Below the pieces are notes generated by a model. It had not been told where the DNA came from. It did not search any database and saw only the letters and a list, made by a program, of their open reading frames with translations. This document shows, in pieces, positions 45,147-52,200 of a DNA stretch of 64,000 nt. A program made the position numbers and the translations under genes. The stretch comes from Caulobacter sp048541825 (GTDB lineage Bacteria > Pseudomonadota > Alphaproteobacteria > Caulobacterales > Caulobacteraceae), in NCBI RefSeq assembly GCF_048541825.1, contig NZ_CP183332.1, positions 1,116,001 through 1,180,000 of the forward strand. Direction: 5' to 3'. The stretch's first letter is position 1. Each line of letters opens with the position of its first letter.

Positions 45147-45153
45147 TCAGGCC
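45140..45153. other. Palindrome formed by two opposing stop codons
   Basis: GGCCTGATCAGGCC is a perfect palindrome whose centre TGATCA holds the TGA of dxs (plus) and the TGA of the lipoprotein gene (minus). Flanking CGCCG and CGGCG extend the stem. It could form a hairpin in both transcripts. Confidence 0.6.
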
Positions 45154-45620
45154 GCGGCGCATGACCTGAAGAACGCCTTCACCGGCCCCTCGTCCTCACG
45201 CCTGGCGTGAAGATTGTGCCGCTCGCCGTTCGTCAGGATGGTGAGGTCGCCGGTGTGCTGAAAGCCGGTCAGGGCAGGGGCGCTCATCCGGCCGCGCGCT
45301 TCCAGCAGGCCGATGTCGACCAGGGCGCTGTCGGCCTTCCCGGCGGGAAAACGGCTTTCGATGCGGTCGGACGCCAGGACGATCTCGCGGCCATTGAGGC
45401 CTACGGCTGAAATCTGGACGCTGTCGGCGCCCGGCGAACAGCTGAGCATCAGGATGACGTCGTCGCTCGAGGGCCGGCCATAGGCCAGGCGCGGAGCCTC
45501 GCTCGCGTCGCTGAGGAATGCCCAGCGATAGCCGCTGTCGGCGACCTTCTCGTGGGTGCAGCCCGCCAGGCCGGCGGCCAGCAGTCCCAGAGCGGCAAGT
45601 GCGGCGAGCGGACGTCCCAT
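45147..45620 (-). CDS. Hypothetical lipoprotein
   Basis: A 157-residue protein. The lipobox LAAGLAGC puts the mature Cys at residue 21, followed by Thr. The rest is mostly beta (DVILMLSCSPGADSVQIS, DRIESRFPAGKADSALVD, GFQHTGDLTILTNGERH) with two more Cys that may be paired. I recognise no family. GGAG lies 8 nt before ATG 45620, which supports this start over an open frame reaching further up. It lies 148 bp past flgH on the same strand, with a hairpin terminator between, so it probably has its own promoter. Confidence 0.72.
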   Translation of the reverse strand: MGRPLAALAALGLLAAGLAGCTHEKVADSGYRWAFLSDASEAPRLAYGRPSSDDVILMLSCSPGADSVQISAVGLNGREIVLASDRIESRFPAGKADSALVDIGLLEARGRMSAPALTGFQHTGDLTILTNGERHNLHARREDEGPVKAFFRSCAAA

Positions 45621-45682
45621 GGCGGTTCTCCTGCCTGATGGAACGCGGCCGGAGCGCGGGGGTTTCGCGGGGGCCAGAAACA

Positions 45683-45720
45683 CTTCAGGCGCGGACACCC
45701 TTGGAGGGCCGCGCCTGAAG
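45683..45720 (-). terminator. Hairpin terminator after flgH
   Basis: A perfect 12-bp stem CTTCAGGCGCGG/CCGCGCCTGAAG has a 14-nt loop. On the minus strand it is followed by TGTTTCTGG. It lies about 50 nt past the flgH stop and would end the flgF-flgG-flgA-flgH transcript. Confidence 0.75.
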
Positions 45721-45768
45721 GTCTTGAAGGGGACGGACCGGTTCTTGCGCGAACCGCCCGTCGCCGGA

Positions 45769-46500
45769 TCAGAAGGGCGAGAAGCGTTCGACCAGGGCCT
45801 GACCGGCCGGGGTCTTCTGCATGCGGCTGATATCGCCGCGGCCGCCATAGCTGATTCGGGCTTCGGCGATCTGGGTGTGCTTGATGGTGTTGGCCGAGGA
45901 GATGTCCTCGGGACGGACGATGCCGGCGACTGTCAGTTGGCGCAGTTCGGCGTTGGTGCGCACTTCCTGCGTGCCCTGGATGATCATGTTGCCGTTGGGC
46001 ATGACCTGGCTGACCACGGCGGCGATCGTCAGGCTGATCTTTTCGGACCGGCTGACGCTGCCGCCGCCGGCGTTGGTGAAGGTGGAGTTGGTGCCGATGG
46101 CCTTGGCCGGATCAAACCCGCCCGGCAGGATCTTGCCCAGGCTGGATTCCAGACCCAGGAAGTTGCTGACGCCGGCATCTGTGGTGGAGGCGCGATTGCT
46201 GGCCGAGTTGTTCTTGGTGCTGGCGCTGTCGTCGATATCGATCTGGACGGTCAGGATGTCGCCGATCTTGCTGGCCCGCTGGTCGTTGAAGAAGGCGCGG
46301 GCGCCGACCCGCCACAGCGAATTGGCAGAAGCCGACTGGGGCGCCTGGTCGCGCGAGGCGACAAATTGCTGGGTCATCGGCGCCAGCTGGGCGGGATAGC
46401 CGACGGGGGCCAGTTCCGGCCCCCTCACGGCTTCGGTGACGGTCGAGCAGGCGGCGAGCGGGGCGAGCAGGGCGAGGGCGGCGATCAGGGCGGGGCGCAT
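45769..46500 (-). CDS. flgH: Flagellar L-ring protein FlgH
   Basis: A 243-residue outer-membrane lipoprotein of the flagellar L-ring. Lipobox PLAAC gives a mature Cys at 18. SLWRVGARAFFNDQRASKIGDILTVQIDIDDSA is the family signature. SLTIAAVVSQVMPNGNMIIQGTQEVRTNAELR and the end SYGGRGDISRMQKTPAGQALVERFSPF are also typical. It is the last gene of the flgF-flgG-flgA-flgH unit, 11 nt after flgA, with a terminator after it. Confidence 0.95.
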   Translation of the reverse strand: MRPALIAALALLAPLAACSTVTEAVRGPELAPVGYPAQLAPMTQQFVASRDQAPQSASANSLWRVGARAFFNDQRASKIGDILTVQIDIDDSASTKNNSASNRASTTDAGVSNFLGLESSLGKILPGGFDPAKAIGTNSTFTNAGGGSVSRSEKISLTIAAVVSQVMPNGNMIIQGTQEVRTNAELRQLTVAGIVRPEDISSANTIKHTQIAEARISYGGRGDISRMQKTPAGQALVERFSPF

Positions 46501-46511
46501 GCGAATGACCT

Positions 46512-47252
46512 CTAGCGAGCGGCGTAACGGACTGACGATCGGTTTTGCAAGGACTGCGCCTGCGGACCGACCATCGCGGAGCCAGGACCGGTCGCGACCG
46601 CCTGGATGATCTTCTTGGACAGGGTGTTCTGGACGGAGACCGCGTCGCCGGCGGCTGCGGCCGACATGGCCTTTCCTTGTAGGGCAAGGGAAACACCGCC
46701 GTTTTCGTAGGTCACGGTGATGATGTCGCCGTTCTTGATGACCTGGGCGGCGGAGACATCGCGCAGCGAGGCTGCGGCGCCTTCACGCAGGGGGCGCTTG
46801 GCGCTCATGCCGATCAGGGCGTCAGCGTCCTGGGGCGCGTCGCTGGGTGCGGCGGCCACCTTTACCCAGATCAGATCCTGGGGCTGCACGATCTCGCCAG
46901 CCGCCAGACTGCGGGCATAGGCAAGAACTTCCACATTGCCCCTGGCGCGAACCACGCCGCCGCCGCCATCGGCGCCCTGGCGGACGATAATCCGGCGCAT
47001 ACCCTGTGAATTGCTCCAGTCCAGGCCGGCGCGGCGAGCGGCCGATTGCACCTGGCCGGCGTCGAGAACGGTGGTGGCGCCGATACGGGTGGCGACCAGG
47101 ATCTCCGAGGCCGATCCTGCCCCGTCGAACAGGTCGCCCAGGGTGACGCGGCCGTCGGCGTCGGTGGTGTCCATCTTCAGCGAAACGGTCTGTCCGGCGA
47201 GCGCAGGACCGGCGAGTGCCAGGGCGCAGACGGTGATCAGCAGGCGCGTCAT
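46512..47252 (-). CDS. flgA: Flagellar P-ring assembly chaperone FlgA
   Basis: A 246-residue periplasmic chaperone for FlgI P-ring subunits. The signal peptide is residues 1-19 (ALAGPALA). The C-terminal SAF and FlgA domains (about 105-246) have VLAYARSLAAGEIVQPQDLIWV and GMSAKRPLREGAAASLRDV. VIKNGDIITVTYENGGVSLALQGKA and DAVSVQNTLSKKIIQA are also hallmarks. The N-terminal part is longer than in enterics, as in other Caulobacter-like species. It lies 4 nt after flgG. Confidence 0.94.
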   Translation of the reverse strand: MTRLLITVCALALAGPALAGQTVSLKMDTTDADGRVTLGDLFDGAGSASEILVATRIGATTVLDAGQVQSAARRAGLDWSNSQGMRRIIVRQGADGGGGVVRARGNVEVLAYARSLAAGEIVQPQDLIWVKVAAAPSDAPQDADALIGMSAKRPLREGAAASLRDVSAAQVIKNGDIITVTYENGGVSLALQGKAMSAAAAGDAVSVQNTLSKKIIQAVATGPGSAMVGPQAQSLQNRSSVRYAAR

Positions 47253-47256
47253 GAGC

Positions 47257-48045
<789 letters not shown>

Positions 48046-48058
48046 TGTCTAGTTTCCC

Positions 48059-48796
48059 TTAATTGGCTTTGCCGAGGCGCTCGACGGCGGAGCGCGTCAG
48101 TTCGGCGGCGTTGTCCATCATCTTGGCCATGCTCTCGTAGGCGCGCTGCACCTCGATCAGCTTGGTGATCTGGACGACGGACTGGACGTTGGAGGATTCC
48201 AGCATGCCCTGGTGCACGACGGCGTTAGGCGCTTGCTGGAGCGTGGCGTTGGCGGTGTTGCGATAGAGGTTGTCGCCGTCCTTGCTGAGCGAGGACAGGT
48301 CGTCGGCGCGAACCACGGCGATCTTGCCGACGCTCAGCTGGCCCTGGCTGACGATGCCGTCCTTGCCGATGGTGACGGCCCCTTGCTTGGGGTCGATCAG
48401 GATTTCGCTGCCGCCCTCGTCCAGCACGGGATTGCCGGTCTGGGTAACCAGCTTGCCTTCGGGGTTGGTCGTGAAGCGGCCGTCGCGGGTGTAGCGCTCG
48501 CCGCCGGCCGTCTGGACCTTGAAGAAGCCCTGGCCCTCGATGGCCACATCAAAGTCGCCGCCGGTCTTGGTCATGGCGCCTTGGGTGAAATCACGCACCA
48601 CGCCGTCGTCGAGCACGAACTTGACGGGATTGGTCCCACCCAGCGTCCTGGCCGGCTTGGCGGCTTCCGTACGGACCATCAGGTCCTCGGTCTTGAAGCC
48701 CGTCGTGTTGGCGTTGGCGATGTTGTTCGCGACGATGTCCAGCTCGCGGCGGAGCGTCATCTGGCGCGAAAGGCCGATATACAGCGCGTTGTCCAT
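48059..48796 (-). CDS. flgF: Flagellar proximal rod protein FlgF
   Basis: A 245-residue rod protein. MDNALYIGLSRQMTLRRELDIVANNIANANTTGFK is the N-terminal rod signature, and QVTKLIEVQRAYESMAKMM-like sequence (VVQITKLIEVQRAYESMAKM) forms the C-terminal coil. DVAIEGQGFFKVQT lies in the central beta domain. It is the first gene of the rod/L-ring unit; a consensus sigma-54 promoter stands about 50-65 bp before the ATG, so expression should follow the flagellar hierarchy. Confidence 0.95.
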   Translation of the reverse strand: MDNALYIGLSRQMTLRRELDIVANNIANANTTGFKTEDLMVRTEAAKPARTLGGTNPVKFVLDDGVVRDFTQGAMTKTGGDFDVAIEGQGFFKVQTAGGERYTRDGRFTTNPEGKLVTQTGNPVLDEGGSEILIDPKQGAVTIGKDGIVSQGQLSVGKIAVVRADDLSSLSKDGDNLYRNTANATLQQAPNAVVHQGMLESSNVQSVVQITKLIEVQRAYESMAKMMDNAAELTRSAVERLGKAN

Positions 48797-48846
48797 AACG
48801 AGTTAACTCGGGCGGCTGGCGCGACAAATGCGCCGCAGTCTTGTCA

Positions 48847-48861
48847 GCAACCTTCGTGCCA
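48847..48861 (-). promoter_or_regulatory. Sigma-54 promoter of the flgF operon
   Basis: On the minus strand TGGCACGAAGGTTGC matches the TGGCACG-N4-TTGC consensus at every position, with GG (-24) and GC (-12) correctly spaced. The predicted start is near 48835, about 40 nt before flgF. In Caulobacter such flagellar promoters need the activator FlbD; I could not place its site with confidence. Confidence 0.9.
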
Positions 48862-49021
48862 ACGTCAAAAGGCCAGTAAAAACAAACAATAGGAAGGTTA
48901 ACGCGGGGGTGTTGGGCGGAGTCTGCCGGGTTGAATCTGCCTGCGACGAATTGGCCTCCAAAACACATCGTTAACCATGCTCGCGCATGAGTACGGGGGT
49001 AGATTCCAAGGAACCGCGCGC

Positions 49022-49657
49022 GTGGCCAAAAAACCCCCCAAGGAAGCTCCCGCCCCCGAAGGCGAAGAGGGCGCTGTCGAGGGCGAAGCTCCCGCCAAGA
49101 AGAAGCCGCCGATCGTTCTGATCGCGGCCGCTGCTGGCGTTCTCGTGCTGGGTGGCGGTGGCGCTGCAGCCTTCTTCCTGATGAAGCCCAAGCCGCCAGA
49201 GGCCCATGGTGAAAAGGGCGCTGAAGAGCACGGCAAGGAAAAGAAGGAAAAGAAGGAAAAGAAGGACGACAAGAAAAAAGAAGGCGAGCACGGCGCCGCT
49301 GCCGGCGCCGAGGGCGCGGCCGGCGTGCCGGTGATCAAGGAAGGCCCTGACGGGATCGTCTTCTACACCCTGCCTGACATCGTCGTGAACATGCAGACCG
49401 CCGACGGCAAGTCGACCTTCCTGAAGCTGAAGCTGACCTTCGAGCTGCCCGACGAGGAAACGGCTGAGGTTCTGACGCCGAATCTGCCCAGGCTGCAGGA
49501 CATGTTCCAGACCTTCCTGCGCGAGCTGCGTCCGGAAGACCTGAACGGTAGCCAGGGCACCTACCAACTCCGCGTCGAGTTGCTGCGTCGGGTCAATCTC
49601 GTCGCCGCGCCGTCAAAGGTGAACGCCGTCCTGATCGAGGAGATGCTGATCAACTAG
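49022..49657 (+). CDS. fliL: Flagellar stator-associated protein FliL
   Basis: A 211-residue bitopic protein. A charged cytoplasmic N-terminus (AKKPPKEAPAPEGEEGAVEG) is followed by one span (about 31-52), then a long Lys/Glu-rich linker (KEKKEKKEKKDDKKKEGEHG). The periplasmic FliL domain (about 105-211) has TLPDIVVNMQTADGKSTFLKLKLTFELPD and ends VNAVLIEEMLIN. GTG 49022 has AAGGA nine bases before it; an upstream ATG at 48977 would add 15 residues without support. It heads the fliL-fliM unit, 225 bp from the divergent flgF. Confidence 0.92.
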   Translation: MAKKPPKEAPAPEGEEGAVEGEAPAKKKPPIVLIAAAAGVLVLGGGGAAAFFLMKPKPPEAHGEKGAEEHGKEKKEKKEKKDDKKKEGEHGAAAGAEGAAGVPVIKEGPDGIVFYTLPDIVVNMQTADGKSTFLKLKLTFELPDEETAEVLTPNLPRLQDMFQTFLRELRPEDLNGSQGTYQLRVELLRRVNLVAAPSKVNAVLIEEMLIN

Positions 49658-49687
49658 CTCCCTAGGGAGCTGGCTGGGCAAACCAAC

Positions 49688-50833
49688 ATGGCGGACGAAC
49701 TCGACGATCAGGCCGCGATGGCCCAATGGGCCTCGCAGAACCCTCCGGGCGGGGCCGAGGGCGGCGGGGCTGCGAGCGAATTCGGCGATTTCAGCGGCGG
49801 CATGGGCGGCGGCGGCTGGGACGACGGCGGTGGCGGCGACATGGCGGGGTCCGAGCGGATCCTGAACCAGGACGAAATCGACAGCCTGCTGGGCTTCGAC
49901 CTGTCGGGCGACGGCAACGACGACCGCACCGGCATTCGGGCGATCATCAATTCGGCGCTGGTCAGCTACGAGCGCCTGCCGATGCTCGAAATCGTCTTCG
50001 ACCGCTTGGTGCGGTTGATGACCACCAGCCTTCGCAATTTCACCAGTGACAACGTCGAGGTCAGCCTCGACAACATCAGCTCGATCCGGTTCGGCGACTA
50101 TCTGAACTCAATTCCCCTGCCGGCCATCCTGGCGGTGTTCCGGGCCGAGGAGCTGGACAACTACGGCCTGCTGACCGTCGACTCCAACCTCATCTACTCG
50201 ATCGTCGACGTGCTGCTGGGCGGCCGTCGCGGCACGGCGGCCATGCGCATCGAAGGCCGCCCCTACACCACCATCGAGCGGGTGCTGGTGCAGCGGATGA
50301 TCGAGGTGGTCCTGCACGACCTGAAGGCCGCCTTCGAACCGCTGCATCCGGTCTCGTTCTCGCTGGATCGGCTGGAGACCAACCCGCGCTTTGCCGCCAT
50401 CGCCCGGCCCGCCAACGCCGCGATTTTGGTCAAGCTGCGCATCGACATGGAAGACCGTGGCGGCCGTATCGAACTGCTGCTGCCCTACGCGACGCTGGAG
50501 CCCATCCGCAAGATGCTGCTGCAGCAGTTCATGGGCGAGAAGTTCGGCCGCGACAACATCTGGGAAGGCCACTTGGCCACCGAACTCTGGACCACCCAGA
50601 TGGAGGTCCGCGCCGTTCTCGACGAGCAGCAGCTGCCGCTGTCCCGAGTGCTGAACCTGCAGGTCGGCGACACCATGATGCTGAACGCCACGCCTGACAG
50701 TCTGGTCGAGCTGCGCGCCGGCGCGATCCCGCTGACGCGTGGTCGCATGGGCCGGCGCAACCACTCTATTGCCATCCGCGCCGAGGCTCCGCTGTCGCCT
50801 GCGGCCAAGAAAGCGGTTCAAAAGCTGAAATGA
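49688..50833 (+). CDS. fliM: Flagellar motor switch protein FliM
   Basis: A 381-residue C-ring protein. A Gly-rich N-terminus of ~55 residues precedes ILNQDEIDSLLGF (58-70), the CheY-P binding helix. The middle CheC-like domain (about 85-275) has LEIVFDRLVRLMTTSLRNFTSDNVEVSL. The SpoA domain at the C-terminus (about 300-375) has LNLQVGDTMMLNA. The Gly-rich stretch before the CheY helix is unusually long. The stop overlaps the next start by 4 bp, and a 30-bp gap separates it from fliL. Confidence 0.96.
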   Translation: MADELDDQAAMAQWASQNPPGGAEGGGAASEFGDFSGGMGGGGWDDGGGGDMAGSERILNQDEIDSLLGFDLSGDGNDDRTGIRAIINSALVSYERLPMLEIVFDRLVRLMTTSLRNFTSDNVEVSLDNISSIRFGDYLNSIPLPAILAVFRAEELDNYGLLTVDSNLIYSIVDVLLGGRRGTAAMRIEGRPYTTIERVLVQRMIEVVLHDLKAAFEPLHPVSFSLDRLETNPRFAAIARPANAAILVKLRIDMEDRGGRIELLLPYATLEPIRKMLLQQFMGEKFGRDNIWEGHLATELWTTQMEVRAVLDEQQLPLSRVLNLQVGDTMMLNATPDSLVELRAGAIPLTRGRMGRRNHSIAIRAEAPLSPAAKKAVQKLK

Positions 50834-51390
50834 GCCTCGTCGCCGTCGCCATGAATGGTTTGCTTGCGGTGCTGCTGATCGTGGCCCTGGGCTTTGGCTG
50901 GCGCCTTGAGCGTCGCCTCAAGGCCCTGCGCGACAGCCATGTCGGCTTCGCCAAGGCCGTGGCCGACCTGGATCAAGCCGCCGCGCGCGCCGAGCAGGGC
51001 TTGGCTGATCTGCGCGCCGCCACTGACGAGGCTTCCGAATCCCTGGCTGATCGCATCGAGCGCGCCACAGTCCTCGCCGCCAAGCTCGACGAGCGCCTCA
51101 ACCGCCCGATGGTGACCCCGTCTCCCGCCGCCGCCCCGGCTCCCTTGGCGACGCGTATTGAGGCCTCCGAGCCGAAGGCGGACCGCCGCCTCAAGGCCGA
51201 GGATTTCGAGCGCCTGCTGGATCGTGAAGCCAAGGCTAGTCGTCCGATCGAGTCTTCCGCGCGCGCCAACCTCGAGTCGCGACCTGGTGTCTCCAAGGAA
51301 ACCCCGCGTTCACGAGCGCGGGTTGATGATGACCTCTTCGAGGGCCCGGTCGATCCGCCGCGTCCCGGACCCAGTTTCAGAGCCCGGTGA
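50830..51390 (+). CDS. DUF6468-type flagellar-operon membrane protein (PflI-like)
   Basis: A 186-residue bitopic protein. One N-terminal span (about 4-24) is followed by a coiled coil (about 28-95; WRLERRLKALRDSH, then ADRIERATVLAAKLDERL), a Pro/Ala-rich stretch (about 98-112) and a basic tail. Position (after fliM) and architecture match the Caulobacter flagellar positioning protein PflI as I remember it; this is not confirmed by alignment. The start overlaps fliM and the stop overlaps the next gene by one base, so the group is tightly coupled. Confidence 0.68.
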   Translation: MSLVAVAMNGLLAVLLIVALGFGWRLERRLKALRDSHVGFAKAVADLDQAAARAEQGLADLRAATDEASESLADRIERATVLAAKLDERLNRPMVTPSPAAAPAPLATRIEASEPKADRRLKAEDFERLLDREAKASRPIESSARANLESRPGVSKETPRSRARVDDDLFEGPVDPPRPGPSFRAR

Positions 51391-52193
51391 TGAAGAACAT
51401 TCCTCGTATTCTCCCGCTCGTCGGCGTCGCCGTTGGCGGCGTTCTGGCTGTCAACGCCCTGGCCGGCGCCAAGTCGCTGCCCGACATGCTCGGCGGCGCC
51501 AAGGCTTTCGCCGAGGGTGTGGTCAAACCGGACGCGAAGGCCGAACACGGCGAAGAGGCAAAGTCGGCCGAGTCTGCCGGTCATAACGCTGCCGCCTCAG
51601 CGGCCTCGTCGGTTCCGCCCCGCGTTTGCGCGCCGTCGGTGACCGACCTGGCCCGCGAGGCCGGCCTGTCGCCCGCTGAATTGCGCATCCTGCAGAGCCT
51701 GGGCGCGCGTCGCGGCCAGCTGGACCAGCGTGAGCAGGACATCGACGTGCAGTTGCAACTGCTGGCGGCCGCCGAAGCCAAGCTGGACGCCAAGGTCAAG
51801 GCGTTGACCGGTCTGAAGGGCGATATTCAGGGTCTTCTCGGTCAGGCCGACACCCAGAAGTCGGCCGAAGTCGAGCGCATGGTCACTGTATTCTCGAGCA
51901 TGAAGCCCAAGGACGCCGCCGCGCGCATGACGATCCTGGAGGACTCGGTTCGTCTACCGATCGCCGCCAAGATGAAGGAGCGCACGCTCAGCCTGATCCT
52001 GGCGAACATGACGCCGGTCGAAGCCAAGGCCCTGACCGAGCGCCTGGCCAACCGCTTCGCCAATGAGGCGATCAACAAGGGCAAGGCCGCGATTGCCGAG
52101 AACGGCGCGCCTGCGGCCGACGCGAACGCCCCGGGCAAGCAGGCGGCCGCCGCGCCGCTGGCGGGCGCCGCCGCGCCCAAGAAGGCCGGTTAG
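51390..52193 (+). CDS. MotE-like flagellar-operon protein
   Basis: A 267-residue protein. One hydrophobic segment near the N-terminus (ILPLVGVAVGGVLAVNALAG) acts as signal or anchor. A coiled coil (about 105-165; LGARRGQLDQREQDIDVQLQLLAAAEAKLDAK) comes next. A MgtE-N-like helical domain (about 170-235) follows, with FSSMKPKDAAARMTILED and LANMTPVEAKALTERL. This plan matches MotE, the periplasmic chaperone of MotC in rhizobia. The tail is Ala/Pro-rich. The likely role is in motor or stator assembly. Confidence 0.75.
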   Translation: MKNIPRILPLVGVAVGGVLAVNALAGAKSLPDMLGGAKAFAEGVVKPDAKAEHGEEAKSAESAGHNAAASAASSVPPRVCAPSVTDLAREAGLSPAELRILQSLGARRGQLDQREQDIDVQLQLLAAAEAKLDAKVKALTGLKGDIQGLLGQADTQKSAEVERMVTVFSSMKPKDAAARMTILEDSVRLPIAAKMKERTLSLILANMTPVEAKALTERLANRFANEAINKGKAAIAENGAPAADANAPGKQAAAAPLAGAAAPKKAG

Positions 52194-52200
52194 GCATTCC

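Noticed and set aside
48898..48912. CtrA site TTAA-N7-TTAA before fliL
   Set aside because: Only the first half matches (TTAAC then GTGT); too weak to call although CtrA control would be expected.
52063..52200. Extension of the TPR protein into the motE-like gene
   Set aside because: It would remove the signal peptide from the N-terminus; ATG 52201 directly starts it.
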